In this document: piece by piece, positions 1-7,684 of the stretch
Layout of the letters: the number at the start of each line of letters is the position of its first letter
Position numbering within the stretch: the stretch's first letter is position 1
Assembly: GCA_020442915.1 (NCBI GenBank)
Contig: JAGRJD010000059.1
Location: 1 to 36,878, forward strand
Direction: 5' to 3'
Source of the DNA: Thiothrix sp.
GTDB taxonomy: Bacteria > Pseudomonadota > Gammaproteobacteria > Thiotrichales > Thiotrichaceae
Length of the DNA stretch: 36,878 bases
Made by a program: the position numbers and the translations under genes
Notes under the pieces: generated by a model
Told to the model about the DNA's origin: nothing
What the model saw: only the letters and a program-made list of their open reading frames with translations
Database searches by the model: none

Positions 1-557
1 GTGACAATGGTGCCGTGTACAACCTCCTGAGCGACAAGGGCATCCAGGTTAACTCCACCTTCAACAACAACTTCATGCAGGACTTCGGCATTACGCTGGG
101 TCAGGATCAGATTGCTTTCGACAAGGCCGGCAAACTGACCATCAACGGTGAAGAGCAGAAAGGTGACGGCGAGTTCCTGAATGGCAAGGTTTCCCGCAAA
201 GGCAATCAGGTCACGGTCCAGTCCGGCGAATACACCATGAAAATGGCTGCAGTCCAGAACAGGTACATGAACATCGACTTCACCAGCGATAACGCTGCAG
301 CTGACGGCGTCATGCCACACGGCCTGTGGGGGCAATCCGCTGATGGTGACGGCAAGGCTCGCAGAGGTTCCGGCTTTGATGGAACCGGTGCCATTGAACG
401 TCTGGATGGCACCATGGCCAAGAAAGGCGACAAGACCTATCAGTTGTATGAGGTCAACGGCCTGTTTGATACCGGTTTCGCCAACTTCAACCGCTTCAAT
501 GGCGGTTTCACGGGCGTTCCCGCCACACCGGTAGCCGCCCAGGGCAACGGTGAGTAA
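1..557 (+). CDS. C-terminal part of a secreted-type protein with a VWD-like region (partial)
   Basis: The reading frame is open from the first base (D-N-G-A-V-Y-N...), so the gene starts outside the window and only the last ~185 residues are visible. The fragment is glycine- and asparagine-rich, with alternating short beta-type segments. Around residues 100-106 of the visible part it has H-G-L-W-G-Q, which resembles the 'hGllGQ' signature of von Willebrand factor D-type and ITIH C-terminal-like domains. The sequence lacks cysteines, as is usual for bacterial surface versions. I infer an exported or surface protein; function is unknown. It ends at TAA (555-557) just before an intrinsic terminator. 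Confidence 0.6.
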   Translation, partial: DNGAVYNLLSDKGIQVNSTFNNNFMQDFGITLGQDQIAFDKAGKLTINGEEQKGDGEFLNGKVSRKGNQVTVQSGEYTMKMAAVQNRYMNIDFTSDNAAADGVMPHGLWGQSADGDGKARRGSGFDGTGAIERLDGTMAKKGDKTYQLYEVNGLFDTGFANFNRFNGGFTGVPATPVAAQGNGE

Positions 558-605
558 ACTCCGTAGCTGCTGATTCCTCTTCAGGATCAGGGCAACAGGA
601 GCATG

Positions 606-633
606 GGGCCAGCCATTCAAGGCTGGCCCTTTT
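606..633 (+). terminator. Intrinsic terminator
   Basis: A perfect 9-bp stem (GGGCCAGCC / GGCTGGCCC) with a 6-nt ATTCAA loop is followed by TTTT. It lies 49 nt after the stop of the upstream gene and just before the end of the convergent minus-strand gene, so it probably serves the plus-strand gene. Confidence 0.8.
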
Positions 634-644
634 CAATCAGGTGC

Positions 645-1697
645 CTACAACAGCCATCCGGATGGCATTTTTTCCCGCATCGGGGCCACACTGCATTCCT
701 GGACCGCCTGACCCGGCAGCGCCACGTGGCACAGTACGGATTCAGCCTCCCGCCCCTTGCTGAACCGGGCACTGATGCGTGCTGCCAGCATCAGGTCATC
801 CGGCGTGATCCCGTCTCCATCCAGCAGGGTCAAAGGGCCGGAATGGCTGATGGTCCTGACCCAGGCGAATTCACGCCGGTAGCCTTCGAGAAAGTTGACC
901 TCGCCTTCCTCACGCGCCACGATCATCTTGAAGTGCGCACGCGGACGCAGGTGGCGGCCAACCTTGAGCAGCATGATGTCATCCAGCTCATAATTACGCT
1001 CGGGCCGATGGGACCATAAATCCTGCAGCTTGCGGGAATAATTGGCATCGGTGAGAAAACAGCACCCACCCGCCGGCTGTGCATAAGCTTCAATCCCCCA
1101 TGCCTGTGCCAGCGCCATCTGTGGCTTGCGACTGCGCCCGGTAAAACCGAACAGCTGCTCACGGTCGACCCACCCCATGCGTTCCGGCAGGGTTTCTGGC
1201 AGGTGACGGGCACACAGGGGACGCAACAGGCGTTCATCGGCACCCGACTCCGCCGCAATGACCGGCATGGTGGCTCGCCGTTGTGACATCGGGCGCTGGC
1301 CAATCACTTCGCCGGTAATGATGAAATCAAAATCCTGTTGCCTCGCCCATTCCTGCGCCTTGCGCACCATGAATATCTTGCAGTCCAGACAAGGGTTCAG
1401 GTTGGCCCCGTAACCATGCTTCGGGTTCAGCACCACATCCTTGTATGCTTCGACAATATCAATGATGTGCAGCTTTATCCCCAGCTGTTCGGCCACCCAG
1501 AGCGCATTATTGCGTTTGGGTTTGTCCTGGTGCTGTCTGCGGATGGCGTGGGTATGCCCCTCGACACAGAAACCGGTGAAGAAGTTGATCCCCTCCACAT
1601 GCACACCCTGCGTCAGTACGGCCTTGGTGGCCAGCATGGAGTCCAGACCACCGGAAATCAATGCGACAGCCCGTGGCTGCCTGCGCACCTCAGTCAA
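645..1697 (-). CDS. PP-loop ATPase, tRNA 2-thiouridylase-like (MnmA/ThiI-related)
   Basis: A 350-residue cytoplasmic protein. Residues 11-20 contain the PP-loop S-G-G-L-D-S that binds ATP in N-type pyrophosphatases such as MnmA, ThiI and TtuA. An N-P-C-L-D-C-K motif near residues 102-107 and a G-G-C-C pair near residue 210 could be the cysteines used for sulfur transfer or an Fe-S cluster. The C-terminal ~120 residues are an extra domain. Proteins of this type are usually annotated as tRNA thiolation enzymes, but the substrate is not proven. The start is a TTG at 1697 with AAGGA 7 nt upstream; an upstream ATG in the same stretch runs into a stop after two codons. It lies 11 nt after the deacetylase stop, so the two are probably co-transcribed and translationally coupled. 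Confidence 0.75.
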   Translation of the reverse strand: MTEVRRQPRAVALISGGLDSMLATKAVLTQGVHVEGINFFTGFCVEGHTHAIRRQHQDKPKRNNALWVAEQLGIKLHIIDIVEAYKDVVLNPKHGYGANLNPCLDCKIFMVRKAQEWARQQDFDFIITGEVIGQRPMSQRRATMPVIAAESGADERLLRPLCARHLPETLPERMGWVDREQLFGFTGRSRKPQMALAQAWGIEAYAQPAGGCCFLTDANYSRKLQDLWSHRPERNYELDDIMLLKVGRHLRPRAHFKMIVAREEGEVNFLEGYRREFAWVRTISHSGPLTLLDGDGITPDDLMLAARISARFSKGREAESVLCHVALPGQAVQECSVAPMREKMPSGWLL

Positions 1698-1708
1698 TGT
1701 TCAATCCT

Positions 1709-2551
1709 TCATTTTTCAGCAAGATTTTTCACAAAAAATGACAGGGGCTTGAAATCCACCACACAGCGCATGGCCGGAATCCAGCGCGCCATATTGCGGA
1801 TGGTAAACAGACGCCCTTCATTCATCTGCTCCGGTACACCGTCATGAAACAGGACCACCCCTCCCTGACGGCGCTGGCAGACCTGCTCCAACACATTGGA
1901 TAAAATCTTATCGCCCTGCTGGTTATCGGTATTCCAGTCAAAGGCAGAAAACTGCCAGTCGATATGGGTGAAGCCGGTCTGTTCCAGCATTTTCAGCACC
2001 TGCCCGTTATTTTCCTTGTGGTTGAACCAGCCATCACCGAAGGGCAGCCGGAACAGGGGGGGGCTGGTGGTCAGGTACGGCTCCAGCAATTGCCTGGCAC
2101 GCACAAAATCGGCCCGGGCCTGCTCGGGTGGTACCTGGGTATAGTGCAGGTGCAGGTAGGAATGCGAACCGATCTCAAAACCGGCCTTGCGGGTATCGGC
2201 CAGCACATCACGACGCTGCCGGCACTGCTGGTAGGCTTCGCAGTCCGAACCGTCGGAAGTCGGGCTGCGGGGAAGGCACTGCTCGGTCAGGATGCGCTCA
2301 CAATCCACCTTTCCCGCCAGCACAAAAAATGTGGCCGGAATATGCTCACGCTGCAAGACCTGCACCAGTTCCGGAGTCTGCAGGGCCGGACCATCATCAA
2401 AACTCAGGTGCAGGGGATAACGGGCATCATCCTGACACTGGTATTGGGCCCGGATGGCACTGCAGTCGTCCGCCTGCACCACCGTCAGCCCCGAACACCC
2501 GACAAGCAACCCGATGCACATACCCGGCAAGCTGTTTTTCTTCATCATCAT
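1709..2551 (-). CDS. Polysaccharide deacetylase family protein (NodB domain), exported
   Basis: A 280-residue protein with an N-terminal hydrophobic segment ending in L-L-V-G-C (Cys19), a likely lipobox; a signal peptidase I site at V-Q-A (residue 27) is the alternative. The NodB core follows: S-F-D-D-G-P (residues 50-55, the catalytic/metal Asp pair), H-S-Y-L-H (metal His motif), and R-L-P-F-G-D-G-W later. It should hydrolyse N-acetyl groups from a polysaccharide such as peptidoglycan or poly-GlcNAc in the periplasm; which one cannot be read from the sequence. Three consecutive near-start ATGs exist (MMMKK). The AGAGA just upstream is better spaced for the third. It is the first gene of a two-gene unit with the PP-loop gene. 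Confidence 0.82.
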   Translation of the reverse strand: MMMKKNSLPGMCIGLLVGCSGLTVVQADDCSAIRAQYQCQDDARYPLHLSFDDGPALQTPELVQVLQREHIPATFFVLAGKVDCERILTEQCLPRSPTSDGSDCEAYQQCRQRRDVLADTRKAGFEIGSHSYLHLHYTQVPPEQARADFVRARQLLEPYLTTSPPLFRLPFGDGWFNHKENNGQVLKMLEQTGFTHIDWQFSAFDWNTDNQQGDKILSNVLEQVCQRRQGGVVLFHDGVPEQMNEGRLFTIRNMARWIPAMRCVVDFKPLSFFVKNLAEK

Positions 2552-2862
2552 TCTCTATATTTATCAGTAATCAATAAAATGTATTTTTGCCTTTATCCAG
2601 ATTTCCCTATTGCCATGTCCTGAAAGGACCGCCATCCGGTTCAGTCTCAAGCAACCGGAATAGTATAAACTGCTCCCATCCATTAATCGTCAGTTTATCA
2701 GGGTGTGGCACAGTAATGGCGTTTGAAAAACGTTTAGTATTTAGTATCAGGCCGGAAGACGGAAAGGGTTCGCTCGGGGCCGGGATCAGTCCAGTGGTTG
2801 CCAGCCTGGCGGTATACAGCCCTTTTCATTCAAGGATGCCATAAAGGACAACAACAGCGGGG
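2552..2862. promoter_or_regulatory. Divergent intergenic region with inverted repeats
   Basis: This 311-bp gap separates the divergent deacetylase and DacB-like genes. No ORF in it looks real. It holds three perfect inverted repeats: GTCCT-GAA-AGGAC (2617-2629), CCGGTT/AACCGG (2636-2641 and 2653-2658), and ATAAACTG/CAGTTTAT (2665-2672 and 2691-2698). The last overlaps a possible -10 hexamer TATAAA (2664-2669). I see no good -35 for either direction, so promoter positions are uncertain. Confidence 0.4.
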
Positions 2863-4830
2863 ATGATCATGTTAATTCAACGCATCAGCTTGCTCACTGC
2901 CTGCGGACTGGTACTGTCCGCCTGTGGGACCAGTAACATACAATCTTACGAGCCTGTTCCGGTCAAAGATCAGCAACCGGCAGCCACCCAGCAGCCCCAA
3001 CGTTACATCACTGAAAATCAGGATGATGCGGCACAAAGGCAAGCCGAGCAGCTGGCCCGTCAACAACAGGCCCGGCAACAGGCTGAACAGCAGGCTCGAC
3101 AGCAACAGCAGCAGGCTGAGCAGAAAGCCCGCCAGCAACGGCTGGCCTGGGAGCAGCAGAAAACTGCACTGGAACAGCAGCAGCAGGCCGAACGTCAGCG
3201 CTACCAGACAGCCTGGGAACAGGAACAGCAACGCCTGCAGCAACAGCGTATCGCAGAGCAGCAGCAGGCGGAAATCCGGGAGCGCTACCGTCAGGCCTGG
3301 GAACAGAAGCAGCGCGAACAGGAACAGCAACGTCAGGCGCTGGCCCGTCAGCAGGCCGAGGAGCAACGTCAACAGCAGCTGGCGGAGCAGCAGCAGGCGG
3401 AAGCACAGCGCCAGCAGCAACTCGCCCAGCGCCAGCAACAGCAGGCCCAGCAGCAACAGCTGGCAGAACAGCGCCGTCAGGCGTACCAGCAGCAACTCGC
3501 CCAGCGCCAGCAACAGCAGAATCAGCCACCGCAGCTGGCTCCGGCCATTCAGCTGCAATATGCCGGTGGACAGATGTATACCGGACCCGGGCGTTTCACC
3601 CGCCTGCCCGACGGTGTAGCCTCCAACCTGCGCCTGCGCGGAGTCTCTGAACGCGGCATGAGTGCCTATGTGCGTACGGCCAGTGGCAAGGCACCCGCCC
3701 TGCTGACCGCCAATGCCGATACTCCCCGCAATCCGGCTTCGACCATGAAACTGGTCACAACCTATGCCGCCTTGGGTACGCTGGGACCCAACTTCCGCTG
3801 GCCTACCGAGATTTACACCACCGGTCCCATCCAGGGCGGCATGCTGCAGGGTGACGTGGTCATCAAGGGCTATGGTGACCCCGACTTCAAGGAAGCCGAT
3901 CTGCGGCGCATGCTGCAATCACTGCGTGCACGCGGGGTCCAGCGTATCGCTGGCAATCTGGTGGCCGACACCAGTTTCTTCAATGTCCCGTATCAGAATC
4001 CGGGGGCATTCGACGGCAATGCCAAAGCCGCCTACAACGCCCAGCCGGAAGCCCTGCTGTATCAGGGTCGTGGCAGCAGATACCAGTTCAAGGGGCTGGG
4101 CAAAAAAATAGCCCGCACGGCAGGATTGCCCAGCAGTGCCAGAGCCCGTGCCGACCTGGATACCAACCTGTTTGCCGCCTTCTGGAAAATCTGGGGTGGT
4201 GAACTGCGTGGCCAGATTCAGGGGGATTTCCGCCTCGGTACGACACCGGCCAATGCCCAGAAAGTATTTACCAGCTTCTCGGCACCACTGCGTGAAGTCA
4301 TCAAGGAAATCAACAAGGAAAGTGTCAACGTCATGGCACGGCAGGTACTTCTGAGCCTTGCGGCCTACCGTATGGGTGCCCCCGGAACACCGGCCAAGGG
4401 TGCCGCTGCAGTGGGCCAGTTTCTGGAAAGCCGGGGTCTCAGCTTCCCTGAGCTGCGTGTTGAAAACGGCTCGGGCCTGAGCCGGGTGGCCAGAATTTCA
4501 GCCCGGCACCTGGGTGAAATGCTGGTGGATGCCTACAACAGCCCGTTCCGAAATGATTACATGAACTCACTGGCCGTGCTGGGTGTGGATGGCACCCTGG
4601 AAAACCGCATGAAAAACAGCCCAGTCAATGGCAGGGGCCGCTTCAAGACCGGCACCCTGCGCAATGTACGCGGGTTGGCCGGCTATCTGCAGACAGCCAG
4701 TGGTGAGACCTATGTGGTATCCCTGCTGCACAATGATCCCAAAGCCCGCAGTGCAGCACGCTCGGCCCATGACAATCTGGTGGAATGGGTTTACTGGGGA
4801 CCACGCAACAACTTCGCCAGCGCCGACTAG
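2863..4830 (+). CDS. dacB: D-alanyl-D-alanine carboxypeptidase/endopeptidase (PBP4/DacB-type) lipoprotein with long Gln-rich coiled coil
   Basis: A 655-residue protein. The signal peptide ends in L-S-A-C-G (lipobox), so this is a predicted lipoprotein. Residues ~54-219 are an extremely Gln/Arg/Ala-rich helix, probably a long coiled coil. After that comes a class C-type PBP domain with all three active-site motifs: S-T-M-K (Ser293, Lys296), S-V-N (487-489) and K-T-G (595-597), with the large insertion between the first two that is typical of PBP4. It should cleave D-Ala-D-Ala ends and/or peptide cross-links in the periplasm. E. coli DacB is 477 aa and is neither a lipoprotein nor coiled coil, so the N-terminal part is the oddity. 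ATG at 2863 and ATG at 2869 are both possible; GGGG at 2859-2862 suits the second better. The gene is monocistronic. Confidence 0.88.
   Translation: MIMLIQRISLLTACGLVLSACGTSNIQSYEPVPVKDQQPAATQQPQRYITENQDDAAQRQAEQLARQQQARQQAEQQARQQQQQAEQKARQQRLAWEQQKTALEQQQQAERQRYQTAWEQEQQRLQQQRIAEQQQAEIRERYRQAWEQKQREQEQQRQALARQQAEEQRQQQLAEQQQAEAQRQQQLAQRQQQQAQQQQLAEQRRQAYQQQLAQRQQQQNQPPQLAPAIQLQYAGGQMYTGPGRFTRLPDGVASNLRLRGVSERGMSAYVRTASGKAPALLTANADTPRNPASTMKLVTTYAALGTLGPNFRWPTEIYTTGPIQGGMLQGDVVIKGYGDPDFKEADLRRMLQSLRARGVQRIAGNLVADTSFFNVPYQNPGAFDGNAKAAYNAQPEALLYQGRGSRYQFKGLGKKIARTAGLPSSARARADLDTNLFAAFWKIWGGELRGQIQGDFRLGTTPANAQKVFTSFSAPLREVIKEINKESVNVMARQVLLSLAAYRMGAPGTPAKGAAAVGQFLESRGLSFPELRVENGSGLSRVARISARHLGEMLVDAYNSPFRNDYMNSLAVLGVDGTLENRMKNSPVNGRGRFKTGTLRNVRGLAGYLQTASGETYVVSLLHNDPKARSAARSAHDNLVEWVYWGPRNNFASAD
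3411..3519 (+). repeat. 34-bp exact direct repeat inside the Gln-rich coding region
   Basis: The same 34 bases occur at 3411-3444 and 3486-3519, offset by 75 bp (25 codons, so in frame). They encode the same Q-Q-L-A-Q-R-Q-Q-Q-Q type stretch. This suggests the coiled coil grew by in-frame duplication and may vary in length between strains. Confidence 0.85.
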
Positions 4831-4860
4831 CCGCTTCCTCCGATCACACAAACAGGGGCC

Positions 4861-4924
4861 GATGCCCGGTAACGGGCATCAATTAATGCACAGGGCCGGA
4901 CCGACACACCATGCCGTCCGGCCC
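4861..4924. terminator. Two hairpins between convergent genes
   Basis: Two perfect inverted repeats lie in the 137-bp gap between the convergent dacB-like and rimO genes: GATGCCCG-GTAA-CGGGCATC (4861-4880) and GGGCCGGAC...GTCCGGCCC (4893-4901 and 4916-4924). Neither has a long T-run, so they may be weak or bidirectional terminators. Confidence 0.5.
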
Positions 4925-4967
4925 TTGAACGGTCCGGAAAACCCTGACCGTACCAGACAGGGCGGAC

Positions 4968-6281
4968 TCAGACCGGCTCCGCCCACAGGTCATGCTCATC
5001 TGCATGGGTAACACGCACCCGCGCCCGTTCACCGACCGGCAACGCGGCTCCCTCTACCAGCACCTGACCGTCGATCTCGGGGGCATCCCGGTAGCTGCGT
5101 GCCACACTCAGGTCCTCCTCCACCGCATCCACCAGCACTTCCAGCTCACGCCCGATCATGCCACTGAGCTTGTCAGCACTGATTTTGGCCTGCAATTCCA
5201 TGAAGCGCTCCAGGCGTTCCTCCTTGACCGTCTCCGGTACGGTGCCCGGCAGGTCATTGGCCGATGCACCTTCGACCGCTGAATAGGCAAAGGCTCCCAC
5301 CCGATCCAGACCTGCCTCCTGCAGAAATTCCAGCAAGGTCTCAAAATCCGCTTCGGTCTCTCCGGGAAACCCGACAATGAAGGTGCTGCGCACGGTAATA
5401 TCGGGGCATTGCATACGCCAATCCTGCAGGCGTGTCAGCACCTTTTCCGCATGAGCAGGCCGGCGCATGGCTTTGAGAATGCGTGGACTGGCATGCTGGA
5501 ACGGAATGTCCAGATAGGGCAGAATTCTGCCTTCGGCCATCAGGGGCAGCAGCTTGTCCACATGCGGATAAGGGTAGACATAATGCAGCCGGACCCATAC
5601 TCCCATCTCACCCAATGCCTCAGCCAGAGTCTGAATATGGGTTCTGATCGGTCTGCCACCCCAGAAGCCGGTGCGGTACCGGACATCCACACCATAGGCA
5701 CTGGTGTCCTGGGAAATGACCAGCAACTCCTTTACGCCGGCGCGGACCAGGTTTTCGGCTTCCTGCAGCACCTCACCAATCGGGCGCGATACCAGATCAC
5801 CGCGCAGTGACGGGATAATGCAGAAGGAACAACGGTGGTTACAGCCTTCGGAAATCTTCAGATAAGCATAATGACGGGGCGTCAGGCGTACACCCTGGGG
5901 TGGAATCAGATCGGTATAGGGGTCGTGCAGCGGTGGCAGGTGTTGATGCACCGCACCCATGACCTGTTCGTAGGCATGGGGTCCGGTCACGGCCAGCACA
6001 TTCGGGTAGGCATCCAGCACCTTGTGGCTCTCCGCCCCCAGACAGCCGGTGACAATCACGCGCCCGTTTTCCTCCAGTGCCTCACCAATGGCATCCAGCG
6101 ATTCCTCCACTGCCGCGTCAATAAAACCACAGGTATTCACGACCACCAGATCCGCATCCTGATAAGTGGCACTGATGCCGTACCCCTCCGCCCGCAACTG
6201 TGTCAGTATCCGTTCCGAATCCACCAGTGCCTTCGGGCAACCCAGGCTGACGAAACCCACACACGGCGTTGAATGGCTCAT
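4968..6281 (-). CDS. rimO: Ribosomal protein S12 methylthiotransferase RimO
   Basis: A 437-residue radical-SAM enzyme that adds a methylthio group to the conserved Asp of ribosomal protein S12. Domain order: N-terminal UPF0004 domain with the cluster cysteines (F-V-S-L-G-C-P-K near residue 14, N-T-C-G-F near 50, T-G-C-L-G near 80); radical-SAM core with C-N-H-R-C-S-F-C (Cys147, 151, 154); C-terminal TRAM domain. E. coli RimO is 441 aa. I chose the ATG at 6281 (M-S-H-S-T-P-C-V-G) because the family starts there; the frame remains open for 47 codons upstream but that part has no family similarity. It stands alone and converges with the dacB-like gene. Confidence 0.95.
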   Translation of the reverse strand: MSHSTPCVGFVSLGCPKALVDSERILTQLRAEGYGISATYQDADLVVVNTCGFIDAAVEESLDAIGEALEENGRVIVTGCLGAESHKVLDAYPNVLAVTGPHAYEQVMGAVHQHLPPLHDPYTDLIPPQGVRLTPRHYAYLKISEGCNHRCSFCIIPSLRGDLVSRPIGEVLQEAENLVRAGVKELLVISQDTSAYGVDVRYRTGFWGGRPIRTHIQTLAEALGEMGVWVRLHYVYPYPHVDKLLPLMAEGRILPYLDIPFQHASPRILKAMRRPAHAEKVLTRLQDWRMQCPDITVRSTFIVGFPGETEADFETLLEFLQEAGLDRVGAFAYSAVEGASANDLPGTVPETVKEERLERFMELQAKISADKLSGMIGRELEVLVDAVEEDLSVARSYRDAPEIDGQVLVEGAALPVGERARVRVTHADEHDLWAEPV

Positions 6282-6328
6282 GACCCCTACCCACCCAAAA
6301 AATAAAAGGCGCGAGGGTATCACAGAAG

Positions 6329-6525
6329 TTATGCACATGGATATGAAAATTTCATATTTCAATACCCTCCTGCGCAGACACCCCGGCATTATCAATGTTC
6401 CGAGGTATGTCTTTGAAAACAAGAAATTTATCAGACAACCTATTGTTCAAACATCCCCCCTGTCGACCCACCACCGTCCGGCTGCCCGGCCACCTGTTCG
6501 GGTTTTATGCACAGACTTATCCACT
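6329..6525 (+). promoter_or_regulatory. Cluster of DnaA-box-like 9-mers
   Basis: Two copies of TTATGCACA (6329-6337 and 6505-6513), which fits the DnaA-box consensus TTATNCACA exactly, lie in the same orientation. A third site, TTATCCACT (6517-6525), has one mismatch and is 3 nt from the second. Between them at 6341-6357 is the palindrome ATATGAAA-A-TTTCATAT. This is the 5' flank of rimO and the left edge of the IS remnant; no gene is seen from 6282 to ~6515. DnaA binding is inference. Confidence 0.4.
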
Positions 6526-7180
6526 CTGAAGATCGGCTGCACGCCACAGACACTGCTGGAATGGGTCAGATGCCGCAGATTGAGCGTGTCTGGCACGCCA
6601 ACATGCCGGTCTACGGTGCCGAGAAGGTCTGGAAGCAGATGAGCCGCGGGACATTGCGGTAGCACGCTGTACCGTGGAACGGCTCATGCGCCATCTGGGT
6701 CTGGAGGGCACCCGTCGGGGCGAGACCGTTCGCACCATGACGCCTGACACATCGGCGCCGTGCCCGCTGGACCGGGTCAATCGTCAGTTCAATGCCAATC
6801 GACCCAACCCGCTCTGGGTATCGGACTTCACGTACGTGTCGACCTGGCAGGGCTGGCGCGTCAGTCCCTCCATGACAACGAACTTCGTGCTCGACGCACT
6901 GGAACAGGCACTGTACGATCGACAACCCGATCCGGAAGACGCGCTGGTCCATCACAGCGACAGGGGCTCTCACTATGTCTCCATCCGCTACAGCGGGCGA
7001 CTTGCCGAAGCCGGTATTGCCCCGTCAGTCGGCAGCAAAGGTGACCGCTACGATAATGCCCTGGCCGAGACCATCAACGGACTGTACAAAGCCGAACTGA
7101 TTCACCGTCGGGGTCCGTGGAAGACGCGGGAATCTGTGGAACTGGCGACCCTGGAGTGGGTCTCGTGGTTTAACCACCAA
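6515..7180 (+). mobile_element. Decayed IS3-family insertion sequence remnant
   Basis: Pieces of an IS3-family element remain in order but in different frames. An OrfA helix-turn-helix fragment (K-I-G-C-T-P-Q-T-L-L-E-W-V-R, 6529-6570) is fused to the middle of OrfB, with most of OrfA and the start of OrfB missing. No terminal inverted repeats are visible. The right end stops abruptly at ~7177, where integrase sequence in the opposite orientation begins. Confidence 0.8.
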
Positions 7181-7189
7181 AGCAGATAA
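6576..7189 (+). pseudogene. IS3-family OrfB transposase, frameshifted and internally deleted
   Basis: The first part (6576-6662) encodes Q-I-E-R-V-W...V-Y-G-A-E-K-V-W-K-Q-M-S-R-G and hits a TAG at 6660. The continuation D-I-A-V-A-R-C-T-V-E-R-L-M-R is in another frame from 6650, so there is a frameshift. The integrase core keeps W-V-S-D-F-T-Y-V-S-T-W-Q-G-W (first Asp), H-H-S-D-R-G-S (second Asp) and N-A-L-A-E-T-I-N-G (Glu). About 16 residues normally found between W-Q-G-W and R-V-S are missing in frame, and the C-terminus is cut after W-F-N-H. It cannot make active transposase. Confidence 0.85.
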
Positions 7190-7266
7190 AGGCCATGGCC
7201 ATCAGATTTCTTGTAAGGCTTGTCTTTTGGTTTCAGTTTTTCGATTTCAAGCACTGTCAGGGGCAT
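7177..7266 (-). pseudogene. N-terminal stump of a P4-type tyrosine integrase
   Basis: Reading the minus strand from ATG at 7264-7266 gives M-P-L-T-V-L-E-I-E-K-L-K-P-K-D-K-P-Y-K-K, then S-D-G-H-G-L-Y-L-L. This matches the start of P4-family integrases (the arm-binding DUF4102-type domain, '...AKPKDKPYKLSDGGGLYL'). Similarity ends at ~7177-7180, where the IS3 remnant begins, so only ~30 codons remain. The stump points away from the adjacent tRNA-Ser, the usual layout of an element integrated at a tRNA 3' end. Confidence 0.75.
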
Positions 7267-7317
7267 TTGGGGGTATCACCTCGCATCAGGGCCTGAACTA
7301 CCCCCAATATACCCCAA
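7266..7317. repeat. Candidate integrase arm-type repeats (TTGGGGGTA)
   Basis: TTGGGGGTA is present on the plus strand at 7267-7275 and on the minus strand at 7299-7307, with a degenerate TTGGGGTATA copy on the minus strand at 7308-7317. Such G-rich 9-mers near the integrase start are typical of P4-type integrase arm sites. They overlap or directly precede the integrase stump start codon. Confidence 0.5.
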
Positions 7318-7372
7318 GAATCCCCCGGCTTTAACCGTTTCTTACCGGACACTAACGAACCATCCAGACACG

Positions 7373-7397
7373 AAAAAGCCCGCATTCTAGCGGGCTT
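7373..7397 (-). terminator. Terminator of the tRNA-Ser transcript
   Basis: An 8-bp stem AAGCCCGC/GCGGGCTT (7376-7383 and 7390-7397) with a 6-nt loop is followed on the minus strand by TTTTT. It is 35 nt beyond the tRNA 3' end. Confidence 0.85.
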
Positions 7398-7431
7398 CTC
7401 GAACGTTTCAGGACTTGCTGAAACCATGTAA

Positions 7432-7521
7432 TGGCGGAGAGAGAGGGATTCGAACCCTCGATAGGGGTTAACCTATACACACTTTCCAGGCGTGCTCCTT
7501 CAACCACTCGGACACCTCTCC
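7432..7521 (-). tRNA. tRNA-Ser (anticodon GGA)
   Basis: 90 nt including an encoded CCA end. The 7-bp acceptor stem GGAGAGG pairs with TCTCTCC (one G-U pair), discriminator G. The anticodon loop reads CTGGAAA, giving anticodon GGA. A long variable arm typical of tRNA-Ser follows, and the T-arm contains GTTCGAATC. It reads UCC/UCU codons. The 3' end faces the integrase stump, so this tRNA is the probable attachment site. Confidence 0.97.
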
Positions 7522-7538
7522 GGAAATACAGGGGCAGG

Positions 7539-7567
7539 ATGCTAGCGCAGTCACGGCTGCTTGTAAA
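7539..7567 (-). promoter_or_regulatory. tRNA-Ser promoter
   Basis: On the minus strand TTTACA (5/6 to the -35 consensus, 7562-7567), a 17-nt spacer, and TAGCAT (-10, 7539-7544) lie about 18 nt before the tRNA 5' end. Confidence 0.65.
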
Positions 7568-7652
7568 CCATTGTTTCGATCTTCAGTGCAGGCTAAGGTC
7601 AGATCATTCAGAATCGGTCGACATGCCGGTCAAAGTTCGCTACCATGATTTC

Positions 7653-7681
7653 TTAATTGGGCAATTAATAAAAATTATTAA
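7653..7681. promoter_or_regulatory. Two overlapping AT-rich palindromes before the gspL-like gene
   Basis: TTAATT-GGGC-AATTAA (7653-7668) and TTAATAA-AAA-TTATTAA (7665-7681) are perfect inverted repeats that share bases, ending 3 nt before the ATG at 7685. No Shine-Dalgarno sequence is present there. They may be an operator or an mRNA structure controlling the secretion operon. Confidence 0.4.
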
Positions 7682-7684
7682 AAC

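Noticed and set aside
2587..2844. 85-codon plus-strand ORF between deacetylase and dacB-like gene
   Set aside because: No Shine-Dalgarno, no motif, odd composition (Ser-rich), and it crosses the inverted repeats.
2872..3918. 348-codon minus-strand ORF, Leu-rich
   Set aside because: It is the complement of the CAG-rich coiled-coil coding region; CAG read backwards gives CTG (Leu). The plus strand has a full PBP4 domain and lipobox.
6282..6422. 47-codon N-terminal extension of RimO
   Set aside because: No similarity to the family; the ATG at 6281 gives the normal RimO start and length.
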